Shown piece after piece: positions 22,198 to 34,756 of a DNA stretch of 64,000 bases; position 1 is the first letter of the stretch; the number at the start of each line of letters is the position of its first letter. Position numbers and translations under genes: made by a program. The notes beneath the pieces were generated by a model. That model did not search any database. It saw nothing but the letters and a program-made list of their open reading frames with translations, and was not told the DNA's origin. The DNA comes from Adineta ricciae (taxonomy: Eukaryota > Rotifera > Eurotatoria > Adinetida > Adinetidae), in NCBI GenBank assembly GCA_905250025.1, contig CAJNOJ010000060.1:358213-422212 (forward strand), read 5' to 3'.

Positions 22198-23645
22198 GAT
22201 CGCTATTCTAAAAGTAAAATCGCCTATATGGTGCTATTAATACTAACAATCACAACTACAGTTCGTCGAATTATAAAAATATTCTTTTGCGTAGAAAGAG
22301 CGAGAAAACATGACGCATGGCGCTTTCTATTCTGTTCTAGAATTTGAATCATGGCAAAAAGTACGAGTAGAAACAGGAACCTTTTCGAACGAATGCATAC
22401 TAGTCAACATGTCTTTATACTTTTGACAAACAAAGAGAAGAAATCGTTATCTACAGCTCCCCTCTATCATCACCCCCCGGATACTTTACACTCTCGAGAG
22501 GATTGTTTTCGAGGGTGTGGGTGAGAAATCACTAGGATTCCTAGTTCAAAAGGGAATCAGGTCGTTCATGTCTTATCGAAAACGTTAGCTACTTATTGCT
22601 TACCGATTTACTGTTTGCCTTCGTTGTTTTCAATGTTCGTTTTACTTGATGTCCTTTCACTTTTGGTTATGTCAATTCAGAAAAGAAAAGGAAGAGTTAT
22701 ATAAGCATGTTCGTAAGTTGGATGAATAATATGTGAGAGAAATAAAGCTGACAATGACGACGCATTTGTCATGGAAATTTTTGTGGGCGCATATAATCGA
22801 TTTCGTGAAACTCGAATAAAACATCCTACATCTCAATGTCTTTCTTTCTCTTTTTATATGCTGCTCTTGTCATGGAGAACAACACATAAAAAATGCTTTG
22901 TCATATTTCACAATGCAAAAAATGCCTTTGCTGCTGACGTTCATCTTCTCACACAGATGATTCATTTCAATGTGAAGTTTAGTCGGTACATATGACTTAT
23001 TTCTTTTCATTTGAGATGATCATTTGGAAATAATGCAGAACCTCAATAATTGGCGATGATTAATGTCTCGTAATATGTCGCTAGAAGACGGAGAGATTCT
23101 CGTTCTCTCGTTCGTATTATTTACGTCACTACTATAGCTGTTTTGGTTCTGCCCCCGAACTCGAGCGGAATTGACTCATCGAGGATGAGTCTATGTGATA
23201 TACTGCGTAAACAACAACAAATATTTCTGCCGTTTTCCCCACCTAATGCGTCATTTCTAACTCGTGACATTGTGTTTGTGTTCCCAACGATTGCCTATCA
23301 ATATTTTTATACTTCCTAGATCATAGAACGTGAAATAGCTGAAACAGCTTCGCTTTATCTCTGTTCTATCAGCTAGTACTCAGCAAAAAAGAATAACTAG
23401 ATTCGATTCTACTCAAATGAATGATTCATTTGGAAACTTTATTTGTTCTTCTTTTCAATGTTTGTTCGTTCATATAAACATGAATATTAGCTTCTAACTA
23501 ACAAGAAATGGCAATGAACGTTCATGTTTAGATACAAAACAAATTGGAAGATCGTAAGGTTACATATTCATGAAAGGAAAAATGACGTTTATAAAAGATT
23601 CTTCTACTACAATATAAAAAATAAACGACTGTAAGCTCAACAGAT
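22198..23645. other. 1.45 kb intergenic region upstream of the glutathionylspermidine gene
   Basis: It lies between two minus-strand genes, so it should hold the 3' UTR of alanine aminotransferase and the promoter of the foreign-type enzyme. Only short frames without resemblance were found (for example 22771-22995). Confidence 0.5.
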
Positions 23646-26064
23646 CTATTTCCATTCTCGTAGGAATGACATATGAAATGTGCGAAAGCGCTCAACCATA
23701 TCTTTCATTTGATCAACCGGTGGCAGAATCGTTGTACGGAGATGATGTGTTCCAGGTCGTTGTTTAAAACCGCTACCGGGTACAACACAAATGCCGGTCT
23801 TTTCAAGTAATTGAAAACAATAAAACGCATCAGGTGCCATTTTCTTCGATTTTGCATATTCGATGGCTTTCTTTGGAATTTCGATACGAGGAAATGCATA
23901 CATTGCTCTGAAATAACCGAAAATTTGGATAATAATCGAAGGTAATACTCTCCGTGGTACTCACCCCATAACAGCATTGCAGCGTACACCTTCAACTGAA
24001 TTGAACAGTTGGCTGACAAGATCAGCTTTTTCCTTCAATCGATTAACAACCATCGTTCGTTCTTTCTTATACAGTTCATACGATTCTTCACCTTCTCTTG
24101 GTGGACTTATGATCGCTCCCATGACAGCTTGACCCCATGATGTCGAACATAAACATGCTGAGATTAGTTTATTCACTTGCATTCGAACATCTTTGTCAAG
24201 ATTGATTAACTCATAGTAACCACCACGAGAGCCACATCTACATTGAGGGATAGAAATAGATTGTTGTCTACACACGAATAACGGTTTCGACTTACTCGCC
24301 ATGCCACCCTTTCGATGCCGAATGGAATGAGGCTGAATTGGAGAAGAAAAGAAACAATCCATGATGAATTTCTTCAAGGAAGCGCGTTCACTTAACATAC
24401 CCATTTCCATTTGATTGTAAGGTGCACCCAGATCCATGAGAACTTTTTTGAATGAGAAGAATTTCGAACCTGGTAGATAAACATTTTCTTGATAGACTTC
24501 ATCAGCCATGACGAATAATTGATGTTTATGTGCTAAAGGAAAGTATTCATAAATGAAGAAATCGATTTCGACCGTTGTCCTTACCAAATCGAATTACATT
24601 TTCAATATTATCACGTGCAAGTACTTGGCCTAATCAAGATATAGAACAGACATTTCCTTCTGGAAAACAAGCATTCATATTTCATATTTACCGGTGGGAT
24701 TCCCCGGATTAATAACTACGATACCGCGCGGAACACATTTACTCTTCGCTTCATTCAACGAACGCTCCAATTCATCAATATTTAGAGCCCAGTTGTTATC
24801 TTCATCGAGGTAATATTCAATTTGATGTGCGCCATATTCAGATAAAGTTGCACTGTAGAGTGGATATTGTGGTACAGGAATCATCTAGTCAATCGAAATC
24901 AGACATACACATAAGACTTGCAAGAAACCGTCACTTACAATTCCTGATGGTTTGGCTGGATCGTTATTCATTAAAAGCTTGATGACAGTTTTAATACCAT
25001 CGGAAGCTCCATTACAAAGATAAATGTTATTTGCATCAGCTGGATAACCATCCCGCTGCTGAATATAGGCTGCAACATCTTCTCGTATAGTGATTATGCC
25101 TTGACTCTCCGTATATGAACCAAGACTTTTGCCACCACATGCTGACAGTAAACGTTCTACTCGTTGTTTAACATCTCGTGGAAAGTCAGGCGAATTCATT
25201 ATCTCGGGGTAAGTACATCCGGCTACAAACTATCGTCAGCAATTTGAATTAGATCCATCGAAGAGGAAAAATGAATTGATTTACGAACCTGTCGAATATA
25301 TGTAATTGGTGCTTGATTACCGCTAGCATGGCAATCACCGATATTAGCTCGAATAACTCGATCGAAAGGGTAATCGTGCTTGTCCTGAAAATGAACAATG
25401 CTGAAATGTGAGTAACAAACATGACAGTACCGATTTCATTTCGTTTTCAATCTCCACTGCACGGGTAACAATTGGGCCTCGAACAGCATACTCGACAGAT
25501 ATAATACGTGGATTCAAATTTTCAATCGTTAGACTTTTGTTCTTAGTCATAGCGATTCTTTTCCGTGAGCAACTCAACTGTTTTCTTTGTCAAACAAAAG
25601 AGCTACAATCGAGGAAGTATTTGCTTTGACCTTAGATTCGACTCTATTCATATAGAAAAATACCAACGCCCCCTCGCACGTGTTAAAGTCAAGTGCACAA
25701 ATGTCTTTTTCTCTCCACTCTCGAAAGGGTATGTTTCTTTTCGTTTCAATAACGTTATAGATATGATGTTCTCTTTGCTAATCACGAGATACGATAAAAG
25801 ATACGGTTACCTTTAATTGACGTTCGATTTCTCCTGCACGAATAACAATCGGACCTTTGAATTAAACAAATACGGAAACATCATGATGAAAATCAACAGT
25901 CGAGCTTTTTTACCTCGAACCGCGTATTCGACCTCTTTGACAAGAGGATTTATTGTTTGCATATTTAAAGTTGCATATCGTTTCTGTTCTTTTCTATAAT
26001 TGATACCGGCAGCGAGAACTTGTCGAGCTGAATTTAGCGATAATCGATATTTTACTGCAAGCAT
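23646..26064 (-). CDS. GPT: Alanine aminotransferase with two alternative N-termini (507 and 482 aa)
   Basis: PLP enzyme that interconverts alanine/2-oxoglutarate and pyruvate/glutamate. Shared exons: 25289-25384, 24939-25229, 24692-24884, 24585-24629, 24401-24532, 24296-24332 (37 bp), 23965-24237, 23646-23907. Landmarks: [76 protein letters not shown] with the PLP Lys, and the C-terminal [20 protein letters not shown]. Two coding beginnings both end in phase 0 and can join the exon starting at 25384. The distal pair (25914-26064 plus 25811-25854) starts [20 protein letters not shown], a typical mitochondrial presequence. The proximal exon (25431-25550) starts [15 protein letters not shown] without one. 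Both encode the same core segment ([10 protein letters not shown]), so one is a diverged duplicate. One gene may thus supply mitochondrial and cytosolic enzyme. Confidence 0.92.
25431..25550 (-). other. GPT: Proximal alternative first coding exon of alanine aminotransferase (cytosolic form)
   Basis: Starts at the ATG at 25550 and ends with a GT donor (TCG|GTACTG) in phase 0. It encodes 40 residues parallel to the distal exon pair, but lacks the presequence and also lacks the 56-bp intron that splits VRG|PIV in the distal copy. For the distal form this exon must be skipped. Confidence 0.7.
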
Positions 26065-26227
26065 GTCTAATTCTTATTTCTGAAAAAAAAGTACACNAAA
26101 GTTGCATATCGTTTCTGTTCTTTTCTATAATTGATACCGGCAGCGAGAACTTGTCGAGCTGAATTTAGCGATAATCGATATTTTACTGCAAGCATGTCTA
26201 ATTCTTATTTCTGAAAAAAAAGTACAC
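25967..26227. repeat. 130-bp exact direct duplication flanking a single N (assembly join)
   Basis: Bases 25967-26096 and 26098-26227 appear identical over 130 bp, including an eight-A run, and are separated by one N at 26097. Perfect identity around a placeholder N is what an unmerged contig overlap looks like. The second copy repeats the first ~30 codons of the distal alanine aminotransferase exon plus its 5' flank, without the rest of the gene. Confidence 0.85.
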
Positions 26228-26494
26228 TATTCAATGTATACGTGTACATGAAATTGATAAGAAAAACAAACAACTATATACATACAAAAAAAATGGGTGT
26301 GTACTTTTTTTGCATGCAAGTCAATATAAGGATATTCCACTCCTTCCAACCAATTATGTCGTGTATATAGAGGTCGTAACTTCTCATAGATTCTACTGGA
26401 TAGTTACTGTTTCCATAACACCAGTCTCGCTGATGGGAAACAGTGGCATTTGACCTACATATTTTCAAAATCAATTCTTTCCTTTTGTTCGAAT

Positions 26495-29400
26495 ATGTCC
26501 AAAGTAACGATACGAACTAAGCCACCGCGAGATGTTTATCATCGACAATCACCGTACAAGACAAATCGAAAGCGAGCATCATCCGGAAGTTTGTATTCTT
26601 ACGATGATAGTGATATAGCATATCGAAGTGCTCCGGAGCACTCGAAACGATTATTGGACACGTCCAATGGGTCGTCAGCAAGAAGGTTAACACGAACGAA
26701 TAGTGCAAGTGAAATGTTGACACAGAATGCTCGTAAGAAGAAGAATGTTTCATAGTCGAGTGAACCTTTTCTTTGCGTAGTTAACCGACCGGCGAATATA
26801 GGAAATCCGAAATACAAAGCACAGGAAGACTATTATGATGAAATTCAATTACTGAAGAAGGTTCGATTGAAATATGTACCTTGTTTACCTGTAAAGAGAT
26901 ATCTGTTCATTTTTAGGAATTAAGATACGTGAAAGAGGATAAAAATAATTTACAAGCTAAAATTCGACGTTTAGAAGAAGATAATTCACGAAAATGCAAA
27001 GAAATGGATAATCTTTGTGATCCAAACAAAGTACGATTACCTTTCTGTGTTGAAGAAGAGTATAAATTGCATGTGTTTTATTTTAGAATGGAGATCTACG
27101 TCGGACTTTAGCTAATTCATCGACTCCCACTGCGGTAATATCCGTTTGATCAGTAAGAATTCTATGTTGTTCACTTGTACTCTATTTTAGAATGTTGTAA
27201 TGAACTTAAAGCAGCGTGTATTTAAATTAGAAGCACAACTAAAGCAGCGGGAAACGATCGTTGAGTATGTGACGACGAGGTTGATAAGCTTTGAGAAGCA
27301 TCATTTTTTAAATTTCGTTTAGTGAAATGAGAAATGATCTACGATGGACACGCGGTACAGAATTGGAGATTCAAAATCGTGCTTTATTCAACGAACTTGA
27401 GAAGTTCAAATTAGAACGATTGACATTCACCCAAGAGTAAGCAAAGAATAAACATTGTCTTGTCTTGTCTTGAAATCAGTTCGGTTCTGTCTCTAGTAAT
27501 TACATGGCAACATTGAATGAAGAGACAAAGAATGCTCTACGAAAACTAGAAACTGATAAAAGAGAACTGAAGATAGAAAATGAATATTTGAAGAAGCGGG
27601 TGGATGAATTAGAGCAACTTGGTAAGATATCGAGAAGGAACACGAAATAGTAATGTTCGTTCGAATTTACAGATAATAGTGAACACTTCTCGCCAAGAAA
27701 ACGTGTAAGTACACATGGACTTTGTCTGACAAGATATGATTTTGTCCACATTAGCTAGACATAAGGTTTCTAATCAATACTTGACGAGTGCTACATGTAA
27801 CTATTTCAATAGCTAAGCTTGATGCTTGTTTTGGATAATAATTTCCTTGTACGAGTAACATTCGATTGAATGCATGTGCTGCTCGCTTACTAATGATTTA
27901 GTCAGTGTTGATGGATACGAGTTTGAATTCAATTTTGACTTTCTTTGTACGATTAGAATGGAAATGCACATAGAAAGACCGAAGATTTGAAAGATTTATG
28001 TGAACATTATGAAAATGAAGTTGAACAGTTGAAAGATGATTTGAAACGTATGCGACGTGAACGTGATAGATATCGCGATAAAGTTGACAGTAACAATGAA
28101 GATCTGGAAGAAATGAAACGCGAACGAAATCAGTATTATCGACAAGCAAGTTTTTCATCCAATTCTGGTACACGCCGACGAAATTCAAGTTCATCGGAAG
28201 ATCGAAGTAGACACGATCTGCGGTACGTGATAAAAAATTAGATTCACTTCTATTAAAAGTGTCTGTGCTAATCTAGAAGATCAAATGAAAAGCTGGGTCC
28301 ACGTTCGTCGTTAAATAAATGGAATAATAAGAAATCATCTGCATCGTCGGTATCATTTCGCAATTCGCGTCGGTATGAATGGACTATGTAAGATTTGATC
28401 AGAAAAGATTGATTTCGCCGTATGAAAGAGTGTTTGTTAGTGATGATGAAAATCGTGTGCAAAATTTTCGAGAAAACCGAGCAGCGAAAGTCATTCAACA
28501 AGGTTGGCGCAACTATAGACGATCACGAAAGTATTCGCGGACGAATAAATCGAAAGAGGATATTTTTAGTCGAGTAAGTTCCTTTGCCGTCCTTCGTATT
28601 TAATCGTGTTTTTCCTTCCATTCTGTATAGCACAATTCCAAGATCAACGGATTGGTAAGTCACATTTTCCCTGAGAACGGAACATCCTTACATTTCGTCA
28701 AGTGAAATCCTGTATTCTGTGCTTGAACAATACATTCTGTCATAGATTCAGAAGTACTTCTATCCCGAGTAAATAATTGCATATGTTTTCGATTGAAAAG
28801 ATGTGAATAACACTACATATACTTCTCATGATATTCACCCAGTAGATGGATTTGAGTTGAAAAATGCCAGACTTTTTCTATTAAACTGGAATGATGAACT
28901 AATTTGTACAAATATGCATGATACAACCAATGTCTAGTTTGCACTGATGTTTAACTTTTTGTCATTGTTACTATTCATCATCATGAAATTCTTTGCGAAT
29001 AGAAATCATCAATTATACATTCGCCACGTACTAGTCAACAAAGATTGGGCTCAAAAATTGATAACTTTGGCAGTAGTATCAGCTGCAATCGATTCTCTCC
29101 GACCAATCTCGCGAGTGACGTGAGGAACTTTTTGTAAAAAAATATGTATTATTATAAGCGAAATTTTAGGCAGCATTGAAAATTGTCCAAGCATCATTAC
29201 GTGGATATATAGATCGAGCTGAAATCGATCGATCATCTCACAGAAAATCGCCGCGTCGCACTGAAAATGATGACGATGATATCTTTGTGACATCATCTTA
29301 TGAAAGGTTTGTTATGCATGAGCTTTGTCTCATTGAATAAGATTGTCTTGCAATAGTAGAAAACGTGAAAGCTTTCACAATAATTCAAGAAGTCATTTCG

Positions 29401-30319
29401 AAGATTTTCATGGTAAACAGCTGCTTGCTCTTGTTGAATATTTTACAACGAAACGTTCTGTATAGATAAATCCAGCTCGATCAATCGACGCTCATCATCC
29501 GATATAGTAAAGCATAGTGATAACTAATACAACAAGATCTCTTTTTCAATCGTTTAGCATCGCTCTTCAGTAATTCGTGTTGATAATAACAATGGATCCA
29601 AACAATTTCTAACGAATAGTCAATGTTAGTCTTGTCATCTTATCGACAAAATTTCTATTTACATGATTTAGATAAATACGATTCGACAAGTCGATTTTCA
29701 CCCAATGATGAACATAGTCCAGTCAATAGAGTGAGTTTTTCATATCGTCAAATTCATTGTTTGATGAGTGTATTTATTAGCATCATTCATCATCACCACA
29801 CGTTCGTCAGATCAATGGTTCCAAGCAATCATTGATTGATGGCAGAGGTGAGATCTCTTTGTAAGATGTGGCAGATCTAAACATTTTCCGCGAAATCAAA
29901 TATGTTCGAACGCGAATTACGCACAAGTATTTTTTTGTAGTGGTTTTCATTTAACTGAACAAAAGAAGCTGTGTCTTTTGCTTGCCGAGAGATTATTTCG
30001 TAATGAACGTCATGCAATTTCTGTATATATGTATGTAACTATTTAGATAAACTCAATTCAGGCATTCATCTTGACCGTGAATCGTCTCTCAAAATGGTAA
30101 GAATCATTTGATGTTACATATTCCGTCAATATTGGCATGAATTATTACTAGCAGCGATCACTTTCGCCCTCAAATGATCGCCGATTGTCCCATGACCACA
30201 CACGACCAATGTCCCGTCAAAGCAATTCGTCAATGCACAAAAGTCCCAGAAGTTCGAAAAAGTCTTTGATAAATGTTCATCACAAGCATGACGACGATGA
30301 CGACGTACTAGACTTTTAA
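26495..30319 (+). CDS. IQCE: IQ domain-containing protein E, 700 aa
   Basis: Ciliary-base protein that with EFCAB7 anchors the EVC-EVC2 complex in Hedgehog signalling. 21 exons: 26495-26732, 26781-26860, 26917-27030, 27087-27134, 27191-27264, 27323-27436, 27497-27621, 27673-27704, 27957-28222, 28277-28372, 28441-28573, 28631-28654, 29003-29119, 29170-29306, 29357-29412, 29466-29506, 29558-29624, 29672-29730, 29781-29847, 30047-30096, 30155-30319. All phases close. EDYYDEIQLLKKELRYVKED and IRRLEEDNSRKCKEMDNLCD align with human IQCE, followed by a long coiled coil and two IQ motifs (AAKVIQQGWRNYRRSRK, AALKIVQASLRGYIDRA). The tail is Ser/Arg-rich and ends DDDDVLDF, like the acidic human C-terminus. 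The 24-bp exon is notable. Confidence 0.88.
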
Positions 30320-31540
30320 TCTGTTAGCTTGTGTAGATACAATTATGAAAAGCATGATAATGTTGAAAATGTATCTGTGATATCGAAATAAATGTATGTA
30401 TGGATGTGACTATAATGAAAACTATCGCAATGTTTGAGACGCTTTGTTGAAATGTTTTTTTTCAAAAAAATACGAAGGATTTGGCTAAGAAGCAAAGATG
30501 AACCTTAGATTATTTACATATGATCACTTTTGTCAATCCTCGTGTGTTTGTGTTCAGTACAAGAATCGATTTAGAAGAAATAAATCAGGATCGTTCAGTG
30601 AATCTAATCAAGACGTTGTACGACATCTGCTTATAGTAACAACTTCAAAGAGATTCTCACATTAAACATTACTCAACAGTGAGCTAGTCTGCGTTTTGTG
30701 GCTCAAAGATCAATAATGTATTATTCTTAAAGTTTCATATCCAGGTGATAGTCGTTCTAAAATTTATTATTTGTATGAATGTCATTATGTAAATATCGAT
30801 TAATAGAATTCTGAACTGTTTGGGGCATTTTTACCATCAGGTTCAACAGCACTTTCATCATTATCTTCACCCTCATGTTCGTTATTAAATCCACCGAGAA
30901 CTAGTAATCTACCATCTGCTAACAAAGTTGCTGTGTGAACCAGTCACCCGACGTTCATCTTGTCAGACATTATCCAATTGAAGTGCACAAGTGGTATTCC
31001 ATGAAAAGTTCTTTAAGTTTAGTTTCTATATAAATGATTGGTACTAATCACATTGGATGTTCAAGGTACACGCGAAATGAAAACACGCCCGTGAATGATT
31101 ATCCTCTTGGCTCAAAAGAATATTAAATACTCGTCAGCGCAATTGCAATAATAGATTTTATTCGATGCGTATGGAAAAAGCACTTCTGATTTCCTTGGAC
31201 TTCAAATTCGCTTGTCATGACGAAATATTATAATTTGCGATCCTTCTTCAGTTCACGTATCATTTGATCAAAACGACGTAATTATTCGCATAGTATTCTT
31301 TATAGAACGGATATACCGTTCGTTGCGACGGAGAAGGAGGAGAAAGTAAAGCACACCGTCGACAATTTTTCTCTTTGTTACTATATCAAATGGCTATATT
31401 CATTGACGTTTTATTTTTATGAAATCAACGGTTTACAATATGAACAACAATGAAGATACGCATAGTCTCTCCACTCCGTGTAAGTGCACGTCTTTTTAAA
31501 CAAATCAATACAGAAAATAGATAGCTGAATGATGATGAAT
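30320..31540. other. Intergenic region between IQCE and Pax 3' ends, with a gene relic
   Basis: About 1.2 kb between two convergent genes. An AATAAA near 30388 may end IQCE. The kelch relic at 30800-30990 is the only coding-like trace; the remainder shows nothing recognisable. Confidence 0.5.
30800..30990 (-). pseudogene. Relic of a kelch-repeat (galactose-oxidase-like) gene
   Basis: Read leftwards, the sequence gives a single kelch blade: W-x6-MNVG, then HTATLLADGRLLVLGG (H at 30935-30937), then FNNEHEGEDNDESAV and a stop at 30800-30802. This fits the kelch consensus W..T..M...R..HTATLL..G.VLV.GG. The expected Arg before the His is replaced by TGA (30944-30946), one C-to-T change from CGA. 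No further blades were seen upstream. I take it as the 3' remnant of a dead host gene; an unrecognised intron is possible. Confidence 0.5.
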
Positions 31541-33351
31541 TCAGAATTTATAACGCCAATCAGATGCATAAGGGTACGATGAGTAATAATCTAAATAGAA
31601 TGGTGTTTGATATGTATCTTTTTTTCGTAGAGTTGCTTCTACCTGCTGGTGGAACTGGTATAGAAAAGTTAGCAGATGGATAGGATGCCGATGGACAGAA
31701 GATCTCATTGGAATCTAAAAAGAAACGTCCATTCGCTACATTCGAAATGAACTCCTGTTTTCCTTTACGTGTTGTCGACGTCGCATCGAAATCATTTTTA
31801 ATTGAGATAAATTCATTCGTATTGTAATTTGTATAGTTATTCGAAGGACAAATCGCGTTCCATTTCGCACGGCGTTGATCTAAATATGTCTAGAAGAGAC
31901 AAAATTCGTTTCATCATTCGATTGGTTGATGAATTTTCCCCATACTTTGACGACTGATTCTGCGAGACCAGTTTGCTTAACGATCGACTCCATTTGTGCA
32001 TGATCAGCCCATGGATTGTCTTTGAAGAACTTATCCAGGAACTTGATTTGTTCATTCGGAAAATATTTCTCGTCTAATGGTTCTAAAACAAAACCAGTGT
32101 CATTATTCAATTCATTTGAGAATTCAACTAAACTTTTGACAGTAAGACTAATGGTCTGTCTGAATAGAAGAAGAAAAAAATCTCATACCATTAGAATGAT
32201 TTGTACGAGATAATGAGCGTGGCTTTATTGTTGAATATTCATATTGAGAATGATTAAGTAAACTATGAATACTATAAACATTTGGTGGCGAAGACACATT
32301 CGTTTGTTGATGATGAGTGCGACTATCATCTTCGGCGGTCGTCGCTGTCGGTGATGAAGCATCAGTTGATCCATTTCGATTGCGAACGATTCTGAAAAGA
32401 AGATGAACTTGTTTTTTTTGCATTTCCATATTAATTTCTCCTAATGAACTTTGACACGTAGATCATGTTACTTCTTTTAAGATTTAATTGAGTAGAAAAT
32501 TTAGTTTTGATTTAACACAAATAGAACAGATTGTCTTGTGGGATTGGGAGATAGAACAACATACGATCAGAAACAATCAATCGGAGCGTTTTTAATTGGA
32601 CGAGACGAAACTTCTCTCAGATTGTCACCTGTCGTTTCAATGTTTAGGAAGAAAATTCTTTTTTTTGCAATTAAACATCGTTGCGATTCATTAGTTACTT
32701 GACAATCGAAAATGAAATTCTGTTTTGATGAAAGATTTATGAAGTACAATCAAATATGAATTGATCTTTGACAATGAAACGTTTCTTACCTATTTATTGA
32801 GCTAACACTTGGAACTTTATCAGCTTCGCATATGCCATCAGCAATTAGGCGTTCGCGAATTTCCCATGCGAACATTGTTGGAGCTTGATTCTTGTAATTA
32901 TTGATCGCATCGACAACTTTAGGTGTGGCAACCTTTGGCTTACTTCCACCGATGATGCCTGGACGTATCGAACCAGTTTCATGATATCTAAACAGAAGAA
33001 AAAAAACGCTCTAAACTTTACAAACAAGATTCTTTTCTCTCTCTTTACCTGCCCAAAATCTTACTCACACATCCATGCGACACTCGTAACTGACGACTGA
33101 TGTCACATGGCCTTACGCCCTGTTTAGCTAATTCAACAATCGATTGCCGAATGTTATCTGGTAAAGGTCGTCCATTGACGAAAACTCCTCCGAGTTGATT
33201 GATTCCTCCATGTCCTATATATGCAAAGCAAATCGAATAAATGACGACTCTTAGTAACCATCGATGCACAAAGAGGGAAATATTGATAGAAATACCTACC
33301 GAATTTAGAATATCGGTATTGAGCTGCAACGAGCTGGTTGAACGGAAACAT
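31541..33351 (-). CDS. Pax2/5/8: Pax2/5/8-type paired-box transcription factor with eroded homeodomain, 365 aa
   Basis: Seven exons: 33300-33351, 33049-33214, 32790-32987, 32189-32391, 31946-32127, 31643-31889, 31541-31590; phases close. The paired domain is intact and of Pax2/5/8 class: [86 protein letters not shown]. An octapeptide-like YSIHSLLN follows. A full 60-residue homeodomain follows (L16, F20, L40, R52, R53, K55 and W56 kept), split by an intron exactly between residues 46 and 47, the classic paired-class position. Its recognition helix reads [10 protein letters not shown], so W48, F49 and N51 are Y, L and Q. Vertebrate and fly Pax2/5/8 keep only part of the homeodomain; cnidarian PaxB keeps all of it. 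The C-terminus ends [13 protein letters not shown]. Confidence 0.88.
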
Positions 33352-34756
33352 GGTTTTTACACAGTAACAAGCCTCTTGTGCACAACTGAGAGACAGTCTT
33401 GCAAATTCAATGAAGAGAAGAGAGACTGCACTAGAGCGTTACTACTCGAAATGTATGATGATCGATTGAGTAGTTGTCAAATGTATATAGTGTCGAATGA
33501 AGAGAGAAAAAGCAGAAGCCAATGATTCGTTGCGAGTCTATTTTCTTCCTGCTGTTTGAAGGAAAAATGACGGAGAAGGAGAGGGAGAGAGAGAAACGAC
33601 TTGATTAAAAGCGACGACAATGATCATTGTAGCGAATCGATGTGCACCAGTGATGCTTGAGAAAAAAAAGCGTAGGCTCATTTTCTCTTCTTGTCTTTTT
33701 TTTTCGTCTCTGAGGAATTGAATATAGACTTCGTTTGTTGTTATTCATTTAATAGATTAACTAACGACTTCCGTCGACTACTTTGAAATCAAAGAATGAG
33801 CAGGCGTTCGATTTTGTCTCTTCTTTTTCATGTTGCGCTGACCAATAAGAATTGGCTTGTTCTCGGCTTAGCCAATCCTGTTCCAATTAAACTCATCGTT
33901 TCGAACTTTACTCGTTAATCATCCAGCATCATTTAATATGAATGGAAAACGAAGATGTATATGTTGTCGACAATTGCACATCATGTCTCATGAGACCAAC
34001 TTGTTGCGAGACATTTTAACACTTGTCAAGAAAAAGTAAATGAAAAAGTAAATCATTCGAGTTCATTTCCTCTCGACTTGCTGTTTTCGGTACATTTCAA
34101 TTAGATCGAGATGTATACATTTATAATTTATAGAAAATTTCTTCCCTCCGCTCGACTAGTAATTCCAATAAAAGTTCGCTGATATGCTCGTATGATTTCT
34201 TTTGTCTGCTGTACATCTGTGCAGTCTTTTTTTTTTCTAATGGAATTAAAAATGTTAAACAATATGTGCGAAATCATTATTTCAAACATGAAAGATGCGA
34301 TATCAAATCACAGGAGACTGTCTTCATTTTGTTTTAAAGAGTACACCTTGTTTATTTTGAAAAAAAAAATGGCAAATTCAAGCTAAATGAAATGGAAATA
34401 GAAATAGCTAAATATGATCATAAATGAATCAAGTTTGAAAGAGAAAGAGTCAAGACATGATGGTAGAAGGATGATTGAATAACATAAATATGAATAGAAA
34501 GAAAAACATTGACAACAGATTTTCGAAGGAGCCAAAAATGAGTGAGAAAAAAATATATTTGGCACATTCACAAGGCCATGTAAAGAAAAAGAAAAGATAA
34601 TCGAAAGAGGGAGAGATTAGTCCGAGAGATATTTGATTGAAAAAAATAGTTTCTATTCTAAAAAGAGAAGAAAAAAAACGTCACTGTGAATATATGATGA
34701 TACTGTTCTTGGCTTGTTTCACAACGCTTGATCACATTGTAGGAGAGAGAATGAGT
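33352..34756. other. Region upstream of Pax and downstream of rootletin
   Basis: About 1.4 kb, AT-rich with A and GA runs. It should hold the Pax promoter and the rootletin 3' UTR. I saw no coding frame of note. Confidence 0.5.

Noticed and set aside
31228-31279. Minus-strand tail reading LRRFDQMIRELKKDRKL before a stop
   Set aside because: It looks like a natural protein C-terminus, but upstream stops appear at once in its frame and I found no exon to join it to.
32148-32188. Extension of Pax exon 4 to a nearby stop, giving a Pax without homeodomain
   Set aside because: A GTATGAG donor and a phase-matched acceptor at 32128 connect to a complete homeodomain with the classic 46/47 intron. 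It could still be a minor retained-intron form.
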